The translations under genes and the position numbers were made by a program. A stretch of 64,000 bases of DNA from Circinella minor (taxonomy: Eukaryota; Mucoromycota; Mucoromycetes; Mucorales; Lichtheimiaceae), in the NCBI GenBank assembly GCA_016758965.1, contig JAEPRB010000124.1, forward strand, positions 1-64,000, given 5' to 3'. Shown here piece by piece: positions 1 to 11,204 of this stretch. Numbering within the stretch: position 1 is the first letter of the stretch; every line of letters begins with the position of its first letter. Below the pieces are notes generated by a model. It saw nothing but the letters and a program-made list of their open reading frames with translations, had not been told where the DNA came from and ran no database searches.

Positions 1-734
1 AATCTAATCTCTTTAAGAGATTTATTATTAAGAGTGTCAAAAAAATTATTGAATAGTTTAATATTATACCTTTTATTAAGAATAGAATAATATTCTTTAT
101 TTTGTTTAAATAATAAAATTAAGTGTTGGTACACCTAATCTCTCTGCTCCAGAAAGGAATTTGGAAATATTTTCCATCTAACAAAAGTTATGTTTAGTTT
201 TATTATATTATCAGAAAAAAAAAACAATATTATTAGATCATCGCATAGATATAAAAGTTGAGATGAAACAACCCCCTCCCCCCCTTAAAAAAAAGAGAAT
301 ACTTTATCGTTACCTGCATAAATGGAATTTTAGAGTCTTTGTATTTGCCTTCACCAGGAACAAATTTACCAATCATTCTAAGAGACAAATAATCATAAGT
401 ACTGTATGCATAGTTATATATATAAAGAAAAGTTTGTTAAAAAAAACGCACTTGCAAAGAATGACACCGTCTTTTAAACTTTCATGAAAATCATCGCTGG
501 GAAGTGGTTCTCCAATGACACTTTCGATCCATTCACGAGCTTCTTGTTCAAGTTCAATCGAGTACTTTGATTGAATTTTACGATGAATTTCTAAAGAATC
601 GTCAAAAGGAAGAAAAAAAAAACACCACCGCGTCATGAGGTTTAGTCGAGAAAATTGTTGTTTTTTATAATATATATTGACAAAAATATTTTACATATTA
701 GCTTACCGCGATCAATACCGTATAATGGAGCCAT
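1..734 (-). CDS. Calponin-homology (transgelin/Scp1-type) actin-binding protein, partial
   Basis: The N-terminal part of a single-CH-domain protein of the calponin/transgelin family, which bundles and stabilises actin filaments. Exons in order are 734-707, 590-452, 377-314 and 177 to about 133, with phases that join cleanly. The start ATG at 734 gives MAPLYGIDR, typical of the family. CH-domain landmarks follow: REWIESVIGEPLP, then DGVILCK, then KDSKIPFMQ joined to MENISKFLSGAERLGV. The last visible exon ends at a donor near 133 whose exact position is uncertain, because GTGTAC and GTACCA both occur. No later exon is recognisable before the edge, so the second half of the CH domain and the C-terminus lie outside. 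The family call is firm; transgelin versus another small calponin is inferred from the lack of sequence before the CH domain. Confidence 0.82.
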
Positions 735-3451
735 TATGTATAAATGAATAAGTGAGTAAAAAGGAATGGAATTGGGGGGTGGGGAGAGGGGAAGACGTTT
801 TTTTTTTTTTCAGAAAAAAAAAAGAGAAAGAAGGAAAAGAGTGTTGTATTATTTTATATTGCATCAGCAATGAAAACAACAACAACGGTAGGTCATTTCA
901 TCTTAATTCGATTCGTGTAACCTGACGTTTGTGATTGTCATCTATTATCACTATTTAGTTTCCTATTATCAATACATTGGCCTCTTGAAAAATAGTAACA
1001 ATAACAGTTGGAGCTTTTAACCCACGTTTTATTTTATTGTTTCTCTCATTTATTGTAATTACTAGTATGACAAAGGATCTTCGTTTAAACCAGATGGATG
1101 AAAAATAAAATAAAACAACAATAAACCAGCCTAAATTAATTGGTATGACAGAGAACATTAGCCAATTAAAATTCCAACAATTCTAAAATATACTTTTCTC
1201 ACTAATTCTTCAAAATAGATCATATTTATATTTTTGTCAATTATGAGTAGTAGTGTATGGATTTTATGTAGTTTATAATTATCTATGTAATACAACTACG
1301 TAGATCGATCGTTTAGTGTAGTATAATAATAAAAAAAATAATAGAAGACCTGTTAAAGAAGATAAGTTTCTTGGCCGATAATTTAAATTCAGGAGAATAG
1401 CAAGTTGATAGAATAGCTGTTATATTTGTAGAGCTTACCTATGTCCAATGAACATGTCTCTTTGACAAGTAAGTAGGGAGAGGGTCATCATAAATTCTTA
1501 TTAATTTAATTAGCCATGCAACAGAGAAAGGAATTTGGTTGCCAACCCGAATTCTCGGGTAACGGATCGTTAGGCGTCAGGAGTTGCTTAATCTCACAAT
1601 TACGGAACTTAGTTGTCGAGGAAACGGATGAGTAAATTGTCAATCGTATAAAAAAAATGATCTTATTGATGGCTGTTTGTTGTATATGTATAATAGTAGT
1701 GCTCAACCGTTATATTATATTTAAAATTTTTGTTTATTAACAGAAAATCAAGTAGTCGAATTTTCATATTATAAACCATTCAGTAATACAAGCTAATTCT
1801 ATGTTGGATTGTAGATTGTAGTATGGATTTCTCCTTTTCATGGTTCAGATTTAATTGTAAAAATGATATTTTCGTTCAATCACATAATATCATCCGGTCA
1901 CTCTAACCCAAATTAAAAAATAATAATATATACAATAAAAACAAATTAATGGCTGTAAATATAGTATATTATAAAAGATGAAGTAAAATAAGGTTATGTC
2001 ATTATTTTTTATATGCTTTAACATTCATAATAGCATGAAAGTCATTTATTATTAGAAGCAGCTAATCAACCTTATTATAATTATACACACTTTTAAATAT
2101 AAATATATTTAATATATACTCACAATACTTACTGTGTGTTGATTGTAGAAAGAGCCAAGTAATATGTATACTGTATTGATTCAAGTCGATACAAGTAATT
2201 TTTGGTGTAAAGATGTTGAAAATCAAATTTTAAGTCTATGAAGTAAATACGTGAGAGATTAATACATTGCTTTTATTTAATAATTGTCATTTGCTAAGAG
2301 CAGTTAGTGACTATTAAAGAGGGTGTGTGACAGTATTAGATCGTATGTATTGGTATCTTCCCATCACAGCTGACTGTGTACATTTTTTTTACCAAAGAAA
2401 TCTGTTGAGTACTACACTCTAAATAATAATCTGTTACTAGAATAAGTGCAGACAGGTTTTTAAATACAATGTTCATGTAGTGTATGATGTATATCGAATT
2501 TAATTCGGGTACAAAACTTGTGGCATTATACATGTCTTTTATTTTACTGCACCCGAATCAAGTAGACTTAGGTTCTGATGTTGTATCAATTTTTTTTGTA
2601 TCCGATTTTGACTTCGTCTGGTACTACCAGTAAACTTTATGTCAATACAATTATTACACCACTACTAATTACAATAAATTTGGCTAGTATAACTATTTCC
2701 TTCCTTCCATAATTAGTAAATTCCCCAAATGACGCTTTTAGAGAAAGAATATTATAAATTATTTTGGGGTCTGACATATAGTAAAAGACATTTCTCTCTA
2801 TTCACAATTATTTATTTAATGTTTGATTAATGTGCATTTTCATTACCGAAAATCGGGATTTATTTGTTTGTTATATTTATACCAACAATGATCGGATCAG
2901 GAGATGGAAGATTTATGCAAAAAAATATATATGTACATTTCCCTTTTTTTTTTTATTAACGTTGTACAAAAAAAAAAAAAAAAGTGGTATCATTTTATAT
3001 ATTGTGAATTTAAATATCATCCATCGAAGATTCGATATCCTAATTTAGTTATTGTTTGAATGAGGTTGCACGAAAGAATCTTTTTGTTGATTTTTACTAA
3101 AAAAAAATAATAATCTTTGATTAAAAAGAAATAAAAAGAAACTGTTTTTAAGATGTAATAAACACATGATCGAGTTTATTTTCTAAAAATTAATATGACA
3201 AAATGGAGTATTTTTTTTTTTTGAAGAATGACTATACACAAAAAATGATGGGATTTTTTTTTTTAAAAAAAGGAAGATGATAATAGTATGTGTGTGTGTG
3301 TGTGTGTTTTGCGGATTTTAAGATTTTAAAAAAATGTGAGAGGCGAGTGTGAGAGAGAAAATTTTAAGGGAGAAAGAGCAAAAAAATAATAATGCTGATA
3401 TGGATAATGGAAAAGGGTAAATGAGGATATAAAAATTTTAAAAAAAATTGT
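735..3451. other. Intergenic spacer between calponin and PCK genes
   Basis: About 2.7 kb, strongly AT-rich, with no recognised gene. It holds a short TG microsatellite (3289-3307), A and T homopolymers, and a patch at about 1440-1640 that is richer in G and C and open on both strands (listed separately). Both neighbours are on the minus strand, so this should contain the calponin promoter near 735-1000 and the PCK 3' end near 3300-3450. Confidence 0.7.
1441..1635 (+). CDS. Candidate small spliced ORF, unknown (49 aa)
   Basis: Not recognised. ATG at 1441 begins MSNEHVSLT and runs to a GTAAGT donor after 1468. A TTAG acceptor at 1513 restores frame and gives a second exon, 1514-1635, ending VVEETDE and TAA. 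The GC-richer patch coincides with the second exon, which includes the stem ACCCGA/TCGGGT at 1545-1560. Against it: the intron would be only 45 nt, shorter than any intron in the recognised genes here; the minus strand is also open across the patch; and no domain is visible. It could be a relic or chance. Confidence 0.22.
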
Positions 3452-5479
3452 TTACAATTGAGGACCAGCGGCAAGAGTTTCAGCAGTGGCACCTTCGGCG
3501 AAAGTCTTGAAGTTTTCAGTAAACATACCAGCAACACTTCTAAGGGAAGCATTGAATTCTTCAGGAGTACCCATCCAGGCCTTACGAGGATCCAACATTT
3601 CATCGGGAACGTTAGCGACCTTCTTGGGGACTTGCAAGTTGAAGACATCATAGTTTTCGAATTCAGCTTGAGACAATTGACCATTGTGAATAGAGTCCAA
3701 AATAGCACGAGTGTACTTCAATGGGCAACGCTTAGCAACGCCAGCCTTACCACCGATCCAACCAGTGTTAATCAACCAAGCGTCAGCCTTGTGTTGAGAC
3801 ATCTTTTCAGCCAACATGGTAGCATAACGTTGAGGATGCAAGACCAAGAAAGGAGCACCGAAACAGGCAGAGAAAGTAGGTTGAGGTTCAACAATACCAT
3901 CTTCAGTACCAGGAACCTTGGTGGTGTAACCAGAGATGAAATGGTACATGGCTTGTTCAGGAGTCAACTTGGAGACAGGGGGCAAGACACCGAAAGCATC
4001 ACAGGTCAACAAGATAATGTTATGGGGGTGACCACCAATACAAGGAATCTTGGCGTTAGGAATATGGTCTATAATAATAATAATAACAATAATTAATTAG
4101 TCACTCCAATCTCTAATTTTTTTTTTATTTACCCCACAATCGTTTATCCATAAAAAATTATTTTCGTTTGTCCCTCCGAAGATGGCACGAGCTTTTTCCT
4201 TTTTTAAACTCGTCTTCCATTTCCTTCCTCCCCCACAATTATAAATATATTCAACCTCCGCAATATCTCTAAACCTAATCCGCGGAAGTTCCAAATAATA
4301 GTAAAAAAAAAAAAAAAAAAGTTATAGATAAAATACTTACAGATAGGATAAGAAGCACGAGTATTTTCAGTCAAGAAATCATCAGAGTAATCAACTTCAC
4401 GAGTATCTTCATCCAAGACAACGTTTTCCAAAATAGCACCGAACTTGATAGCATTGAAAATATCGGGTTCCTTTTCACCAGATAAATCAATACACTTGGC
4501 ATAACAACCACCTTCAATGTTGAAGACACCAGAGTCAGACCAACAATGTTCATCATCACCAATCAAAGCACGCTTGGGATCAGCAGAAAGAGTGGTCTTG
4601 CCAGTACCGGACAAACCAAAGAAGAGAGAAACGTCACCATCGGGACCTTCATTAGCAGAAGAGTGAAGAGACAAGACACCAGCCTTAGGCATAAGGTAGT
4701 GCATGACAGAGAAAATACCCTTCTTCATTTCACCAGCATATTGAGTACCCAAGATAACCATTTCGTTACGCTTGAAGTTAATAGAAACGGAGGTGGTAGA
4801 AGTCATACCAGTAGTATAACGGTTAGCAGGGAATTCACCAGCGTTGAAAATAGTGAAGTCGGGAGTACCAAAGTTTTCTAATTCTTCTTCGGTAGGACGG
4901 ATCAACATGTTGCGCATGAACAACAAATGGTAAGCACGGGAAGCAACGACACGGACCTTCTTACGGTACTTGGGATCCCAACCGGCAAAACCATCAAAGA
5001 CGTACAAACGAGGACGAGTGTTCAAGTAATCAATAGCACGTTCACGGTTAATTAAAAAGACCTTTTCGTCAAGAGGAGTGTTGACAGGACCCCACCAGAT
5101 GTCCTTGTCAGAACCTTCTTCACGAACAATACGCTTGTCCTTGGGAGAACGGCCAGTCTTCTTGCCAGAGTAGGCACACAAAGCACCAGCAGCAGAGATG
5201 ACAGTACCTTCTTCATAAGTCAAAGCTTCTTCGTAAAGAACAGCGACAGAAGGGTTACGCTTGATAGTGACCTAATTGATAATAATAATAATAATTTAAT
5301 TTATTAAATCAGTTTACTTCACTCATTATTTGTTATTCAATTTAAAAAAAATAATAAATGATAATTACCTTGTCATAATCAATACCAGCATATTCGTGCA
5401 AGTCTTCTTCAACCTTAGTACGGGAAGCAGAGCTTGAAGGGCGTCCGAAAGGAGATCCAGGTCTAGGAGAGGCAACCAT
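3452..5479 (-). CDS. PCK1: Phosphoenolpyruvate carboxykinase (ATP)
   Basis: Catalyses the first committed step of gluconeogenesis, oxaloacetate + ATP to phosphoenolpyruvate + CO2 + ADP, in the cytosol. Exons 5479-5369, 5271-4341 and 4068-3452 encode 552 aa, the usual length of fungal ATP-type enzymes. Visible signatures are [10 protein letters not shown] near the N-terminus, [12 protein letters not shown], the kinase-1a P-loop GLSGTGKT at about 256-263, the metal-binding IGDDEHCW just after it, and [13 protein letters not shown] in the third exon. The start at 5479 ([16 protein letters not shown]) is the first ATG after an A/T-rich leader. Codon use is strongly biased towards AAG, TTG, ACC and GGT, unlike the A/T-ending codons of its neighbours, which suggests high expression. 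The promoter carries glucose-repression-like and zinc-cluster-like sites (listed separately). Confidence 0.97.
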
Positions 5480-5550
5480 TTTTTTTTTAAGAAGTAAAAA
5501 TATATAAAAGTTATATAATTAAAAAATTCAAAAATAGACTTTTTAAAACT

Positions 5551-5561
5551 CTTTATATATA
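5551..5561 (-). promoter_or_regulatory. Candidate TATA box of PCK
   Basis: Read on the minus strand the stretch is TATATATAAAG, about 75-80 bp upstream of the PCK start codon. The position fits a fungal TATA element, but the surrounding DNA is so A/T-rich that this rests on position and sequence only. Confidence 0.4.
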
Positions 5562-5740
5562 TACTTTTTTTTTTTTTTTTTGTTTCTTCGGCTTCTTTCT
5601 CTCCTTTAAAACGAGTAATGATCTAAGCGCGTGAAATTTTGATCAACATTATTATTTGAACCTCGGAACGGGCGGAGAGAGAAGGGGAGGTACTTTCGTA
5701 AAAATTGTTATATTCTTCAGCTGGATAAGTGGTCGACACT

Positions 5741-5751
5741 CCCCGCAAATT
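5741..5751 (-). promoter_or_regulatory. Mig1/CreA-type repressor site in PCK promoter
   Basis: On the minus strand the site reads AATTTGCGGGG. This matches the Mig1 consensus (A/T-rich box, then SYGGGG) at every position and contains the CreA core SYGGRG. It lies about 265 bp upstream of the PCK start. Glucose repression of PCK genes through Mig1/CreA is well established in other fungi; its use here is inferred. Confidence 0.5.
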
Positions 5752-5779
5752 CTAAGCATCACGGGCCCACTTTCTTTAT

Positions 5780-5791
5780 CGGAAAAGACCG
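5780..5791. promoter_or_regulatory. CGG-N6-CCG zinc-cluster palindrome in PCK promoter
   Basis: CGGAAAAGACCG is an inverted pair of CGG triplets with six bases between, the type of site bound by Zn2Cys6 dimers. It lies about 300 bp upstream of the PCK start, close to the Mig1-like site. Gluconeogenic activators of fungi are Zn2Cys6 proteins, so a role in induction is plausible but not shown. Confidence 0.35.
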
Positions 5792-6343
5792 GGAAATGTC
5801 TTGCTCCGGCTCTTCCCTAACAGTCTGTTTCCATTTATGGACCCCTCAAATGCTTCTCTTCCCCGACCCATAAAAGGGACAGGTGCTCCATGACATGTGA
5901 AACGAAATCGTTAAAAGCATAATTATTCGTTGTAAGTGTGTAATACAATAGTAGTCCGACATTTCAAAACATCTTTTTTTTTATTATGTTTCTAAATAAA
6001 ACAAACTAATAAAAAAGATATAATAATGGATAATAATAATAATTAAAAAAAAAAAAAAGCTTGGATTAATAATTTAATTGAAAAGAGTTTGAAGACAAGT
6101 AATTATCATTCATTTCATTTTGATAGATATTAACATTATTATTATCTCAATGTTTATATATGTGCATGATTAGTAGCACCTAATTAAAAGATTTTTTTTT
6201 TATTTGGCAGCAAAAGAAGGATGTTTTAACTTGGAACCGAAACAAGTATGACATAATAGAAGAAAACTCAGATAATTTTTTTTTTATAGCATCATTATCA
6301 CGCGAAAAAGTTATTGTTTTTGGTAAAGTGAAAGGATATATCA

Positions 6344-7939
6344 TTATTCTGCTTCTTTAACTTTTTGCCAGAGACCATATGATTTCGTAGGATCTGATTG
6401 CCATAAACGAATAGTTCCATCCTCTATAGAATAATTGAAATATGTATAATCAATTATTTATTTCTTTTTTTTTTTTTTTAATGATTATTATTACCTGATC
6501 CTGTAGCATAAACTTCACCATCTGGACTATAACTAACTGCATGAATAGATCCATGATGTCCCTTGTGAACCTCTATTTTTAATATCATTTTTAATATTTT
6601 TATTTCCTATCTATTTGATCATTTCTTTCACGGTAAAATGATTTATAACTTACCCAATTCCTTTGCTGATAAAGCATCATAAATTCGTACCCAAGGATCA
6701 GAATCACTACCTACTACAAATTTGTCACCAGATTTATGTAAAGCAATAGATGATACACGTCTTGGCATGGTATGCATCATAATGGTATCTTCACTTGGAG
6801 CTAATCCACTAATTATATAAATGACAACATCCATTTAATATATAGTATCATTCATTCATATTTATCAATTGTAAAAAAAAAAATAACCTTATCTTTACAT
6901 CATTTTATCACAAAAAAAAAATGTTATTTGAAATGATCATGATCTTTCTTTCTTTTATAATTTTGCAGGAAACAAAAAAAAAAAAAAGAGATCATGCACA
7001 GACCAATAGCCAAAAAAAAAAAAAAAGGATACTTACTATTCCAAACTCCAAAAACAAGCCTTATTATCAGCAGTCCAACAAAGTAATCCACCATCATTTG
7101 ATAAAGTCATGGAAGAAACTGCACCACCCGCTTGTACATTAGTAGTTTCACGCATCACTCGTAAATCCCTCACTCGAATAATACCATCTTCACCACCACT
7201 CATGATAATATTTTGATTCGGATGCCAAACTACAGTTTTAATTGTTCCAGAATGATCATCTATTCCAATAGGTTCAGCATCTGGTCGATATAAATCAAAG
7301 ATACGTAATTTCTTTTCTTGTCCACCTGTTGCAATTTTAGTACCATCGGGACTAAAATTAACAGCACGTACAATATGTTGATGTGCAAATGAATGTAATT
7401 CTTGACCTGTGAATGTGTCCCAGACTTTAGCAGTAAAATCAGCTGATCCAGTTACTGCTCGATGTGCTTCTTTAGAAAGTCGGGCACTCCAAACGGCTCC
7501 TTTGTGGCCTAAAAATGTCCCAATCCAATCACCTGTTTGACCTTCTCTAAGCATTGGATTACCATCTACATATTTAAAGTTTTTTTTTTTTTTTTAATAT
7601 TTTCATGAGTTGAGAGGGTTGATATATATTTAAAATATGAGCAGTTTTTTTTTTATGTATCCCTGTAAATCAAACCTTTCTTTTCCCTTCTATTTATATA
7701 GTTAGAATTTTCACACGCGTCAAAAAGAACCCCACTCAACTCGGTACACATAAACAATTGATTGAATTCTCTATTTAAATAACTTATTACTATATATATA
7801 TATATATACCTTTGCATGCAGAAATCAAGTAATATTTATTTTCGGAGGTCATTGTTGAGAATTGTAGATCAACAACAGGTCGTGTATGTCCTGAACATGT
7901 AAGAGGGATGACTCTTGTTTGTTGTTGTTGTTGTGTCAT
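6344..7939 (-). CDS. STRAP/unrip-type WD40-repeat protein
   Basis: A WD40 beta-propeller of the serine/threonine kinase receptor-associated protein (STRAP, also unrip) family. In animals this protein is a subunit of the SMN complex that loads Sm cores on snRNAs, and it also binds the translation factor unr. Exons 7939-7810, 7565-7037, 6808-6654, 6572-6495 and 6423-6344 encode 323 aa, close to the family length. WD signatures in order: SGHTRPVVDLQFS; LGHKGAVWSARLS ending FTAKVWD; HQHIVRAVNFSPDGTKIATGG; HSGTIKTVVWHPN ending IIRVRDLR; GGAVSSMTLSNDG; a divergent SSIALHKSGDKFVVGSD blade; and GHHGSIHAVSYSPDGEVYATGS, then GTIRLW. The start ATG at 7939 precedes a short glutamine run. It is divergent from SNRNP25 across 348 bp. 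A role in snRNP assembly in this fungus is inferred from the family. Confidence 0.88.
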
Positions 7940-8287
7940 TATTAATTTCGTGTTCATAAAAAAAAAAAAACTTTATACAGAAAAAAAAAATAGAAAAAAA
8001 AAGTACAAGGTTGATTGGAAAAAAAAAAGGTCGAGTGGGGGAGGGGTATTTACGAGTGTTATAGGTGAAAAAAAAACAACTGAATTGTTGTTCTTTTAAA
8101 CAACCTTTGTATTATGGGGGGGGGTTTGGTGAGTGTTGAAGAGGGAAAACGGTAAAGAATTGATTAAAGTTTCTTTCAGAAGGTCGTGTCTTATGCAACG
8201 TCACGAAAATTGCATTTTATTATTTCTTCTCTCTTTTTTTTTTTGGTGACACCCTAACTCCTTCCCCCTCAACAGAATAATGAAAAT
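7940..8287. promoter_or_regulatory. Divergent promoter of STRAP and SNRNP25
   Basis: A 348-bp spacer between two start codons facing away from each other. It contains A-runs, a G-run near 8116-8125 and a TGACGT-type half-site (AACGTCAC near 8198). No separate TATA boxes are obvious. The short distance makes a shared bidirectional promoter likely. Confidence 0.55.
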
Positions 8288-8933
8288 ATGACAGAAAAAG
8301 ATAAAGACAACGCATTTGAACAACAACTTAAAAAAAAATTAGAAACATTATTAAAAGATGAATTACTTTCTGACATTACGACTTCAACTACTATTGAACA
8401 AGTGAATACACTCATTGATATTGAAAAAGGACATGCTTATCGTATAACCATTGATCGTGGTCCATTGAAATCTTTATGTAAGTTTCCCTTTATCTTTATA
8501 TTAGTGTTAACAAAAAGGAACAAAAACTAAAAATGTAACGTTATTATCATTATTTTTTTTTTTTTTTAAAAAAAAGCCTTTGTAGTAAGTCAAGGAACTT
8601 CTGTACGCGACATTAAACGATTGATTCAAACCACATTAAGTCATACTAATAATACAAGTAGAAAGATTAGCTGGTAAATAATAATAATAATAATAATAAC
8701 TTTTCTATTTAAAATTTAAACAATTTTGAACTTACAAAAAAATATATTTTTGGTTATTTTATTTTATAAGGAAATATATTTGGCAATCCCATTGTCTCTT
8801 ATTTAATGGACAACGACTTTTAAATGATAGTGCAGTTGTTAGTCAACTTGGTATATCTCAAGGATCAATATTAAGGTTTTCAAAATTAGCATTTGAAAAA
8901 GGAAAACATCGACGTGCAAGAAGGATACGATAA
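8288..8933 (+). CDS. SNRNP25: U11/U12 snRNP 25 kDa protein (minor spliceosome)
   Basis: A protein of the U11/U12 di-snRNP, which recognises U12-type introns. Exons 8288-8477, 8577-8673 and 8771-8933 encode 149 aa, near the size of animal and plant homologues. The order of conserved pieces matches the family: KDELLSDITTSTTIEQVNTLI; a region starting SFVVSQGTSVRDIKRLIQTT, equivalent to the ubiquitin-like fold; then KISWKYIWQSHCLLFNGQRL; and the GISQGSILRF end followed by a basic tail (GKHRRARRIR). The first ATG after an A/T-rich leader was chosen. I identified it by recognising the family pattern, without an alignment. None of the introns traced in this window has a U12-type donor, so the gene's own introns are ordinary U2-type. 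Confidence 0.85.
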
Positions 8934-11006
8934 AAATAACAACAAGACATATATATCGATTTTAACTTTCTTGATACCTTTAAAAGACGACACGCTTTTT
9001 AAAGGGGTTCACTGGTATACCTTTATACCGTATGTATGTGTAATATATCAGTTTATTGATAACAAAGAACAAAACAAACAAGTTTTTTTTATATCAAATT
9101 ATCAGGTAGTTCATTTTCTTGTTATTGAATAATTCAAAAATAATAATAATAATAATCAAAGGATAGGAAGGAGGAATGATATACCATTTATTTAACTTAT
9201 ATATATTATGTATCAGCAAATAGGAATACTAGAAGTCGTTGAAGAGGCATTATTTATTATGTTGAGGAACGAATAGAATATTAAAGAAGAAGCAAAATCA
9301 AATCGTTGTCTTTGAAATCACAAGTTTCTTTTTTCATATTCTGTACTATATAAAGTATGTAAAAGTCTTTCATATGTTATTCTTAGTGTATATTTTAAAC
9401 AGTATTATAATATAACAAATAAAGCTTACTGGAGACTTTTCAATGTGGATTAAAAAGGGGATGGAATGTGTAAAGTTTATACTTGTATGAAGAAATCGTT
9501 ATTCTTAGAACATTATATAAATGGTGTTTATTATGTCGCACACATACACATTAGCAAAAGAGCATATACTTTGTTGCTCTTTATATTTTATATTTCAAAG
9601 CGTTTCTTTCGTAAAAAGAATCTACATTGAAGGTAAATCATCTAAATTTAATCTTGACTCGATTTTTAACGCTCGTTTAGGGATGCGAAGTTTGAATAAT
9701 TTGCTTCACAAAAGAAACATTAAATTACTGCTACTAGGAATAAATAGTATAATAAGGCTGACAAACGCACGGACCCCTCCTTTTCAAGTGTTGCACAATA
9801 ACTTTATTTTGTTGGGTAAAAAAAAAAAAAAACCTTTTAACGTGATTGGTAGCAAAAGTTACTATTTTTTCTTTCAAGATGGTTCATATCTCCATTACCT
9901 TAACAGAAGTTATTTATATGTTGTTTGTTTGTTTAAACACCTATTTAATAACAATTTGAACAGTTCGTGTAATCAAATAAGTGTAGGCTGTTAGCTGGAC
10001 CCCCCCCAAAAAAAACAGGGCAAATGTAGGCACTGTACACAGCGGTCAAATCCATTCAATTTTGACCAAATAAAAAAAAAGGATATATTCTTTATCTTGA
10101 ATAATTAATTTTATTTAGTAGCTATGAATTTAACAGTGTACCGAATGGCTGATACAAAGCTCTTTATATTTATAACACAGGCCACAACGGCCAAAAATAC
10201 GAAAATTGGAGAACTAACTTTTTGTTCTGTTTTATTCTGTTTTACGTCACGTGCTTTCACAGCTCGTTGTTACATAGTAATAAAATACGGAATAATATAA
10301 CAGAAGAAATAAACAATATTAGTCTGCTTTTCAAACGTTTTTTAAGATGCCATTAGAATTAACTATTATTGAACCAAACATAAATTGATATCAGCGGGAG
10401 AGAGAGAGAGAGAGAGAGAGAATGCCTGTGTGACCAAAACTAGCTGTTAATCATTCCTTTTTTAAGTGTATTATCAGTTATTGCTATAAAGAGATATTTA
10501 ACTAAAATAGGAACTAGAGATAGGCTATCGATCATAAATATATCAATAGAGTACATACTCATATGATTATCAATAAAAAACAATCGCTCATAAATCAAGG
10601 TTGCAGCCCATAAATGTGTACAACATCATGTCATAATTTATAATGTATTCATTATAATAAAAAATGATCAAGTTATCAAGTAACATATTAATATTATCTT
10701 AATAGTTGTTGTTCAAAAATATAATAATTCTTTGCCGATGATCAGATATGGCAATATTAGATACAATTAGTACTCTTTTCAGTAGTGTTTAACGTATCTT
10801 CTCTAGAATCATTATTATAATTGTTATTGTTGTTATTGTATTTGTTATCGCTTGTTCATTGTTATTATTATAAGAATTCCATCCTTTCTATTATTAATTT
10901 AAAAAAAGGTACTCTTTTTATAAATAACCAATTGAATGATTATAACTCTTTCTAATATGGAATAAAAATAATAAAAGGGCGAAATAAGGGGAATTATGCA
11001 TAGCCA

Positions 11007-11037
<31 letters not shown>

Positions 11038-11204
11038 GGCAGGAAATGAATGGTCAATATCGTGAGAAAATAACGGAGTCCCTTTCCTATCTTGTAAATC
11101 CAACATAATATATATATACAGTTAATATAATCTCTCTTCTCTTCTTTTCTTTTCTTTTCTTTTTCTTTTTCTTTTATTATTTCAACACCTTTGGAAACAA
11201 CGAA
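8934..11204. other. Intergenic spacer before the asparaginase gene
   Basis: About 2.3 kb with no recognised gene. It holds an AG microsatellite (10399-10420), a C-run/A-run tract at 10000-10015, a T-run of 29 at 11009-11037, and a pyrimidine-rich stretch at about 11132-11175 just before the asparaginase ATG, typical of fungal transcription starts. A 157-codon open frame at 9521-9994 has no coding character. Confidence 0.7.
10242..10254. promoter_or_regulatory. Overlapping CRE-like and E-box motif
   Basis: TTACGTCACGTGC contains TTACGTCA (bZIP/CRE-like) overlapping CACGTG (bHLH E-box), inside a locally GC-richer patch. It lies about 950 bp upstream of the asparaginase start, so its target is unknown. 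Confidence 0.25.

Larger units (their letters stand above)
5480..6343. other. PCK promoter region and STRAP 3' flank
   Basis: About 860 bp between the STRAP stop and the PCK start, both on the minus strand. The part nearer PCK (about 5590-5900) is markedly more GC-rich than other spacers and holds clustered candidate regulatory sites. The rest (5950-6340) is A/T-rich with homopolymers and probably contains the STRAP 3' end. Confidence 0.7.

Noticed and set aside
3458..4096. A 212-codon open frame on the plus strand
   Set aside because: It lies antisense to the third exon of PCK and runs into its intron; it is a by-product of PCK codon bias, with no domain of its own.
9521..9994. A 157-codon open frame in the spacer before asparaginase
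   Set aside because: Composition is rich in Phe, Leu, Asn, Ile and Lys, as expected of AT-rich non-coding DNA. It has no domain, runs through an A-run, and shows no clear promoter layout.
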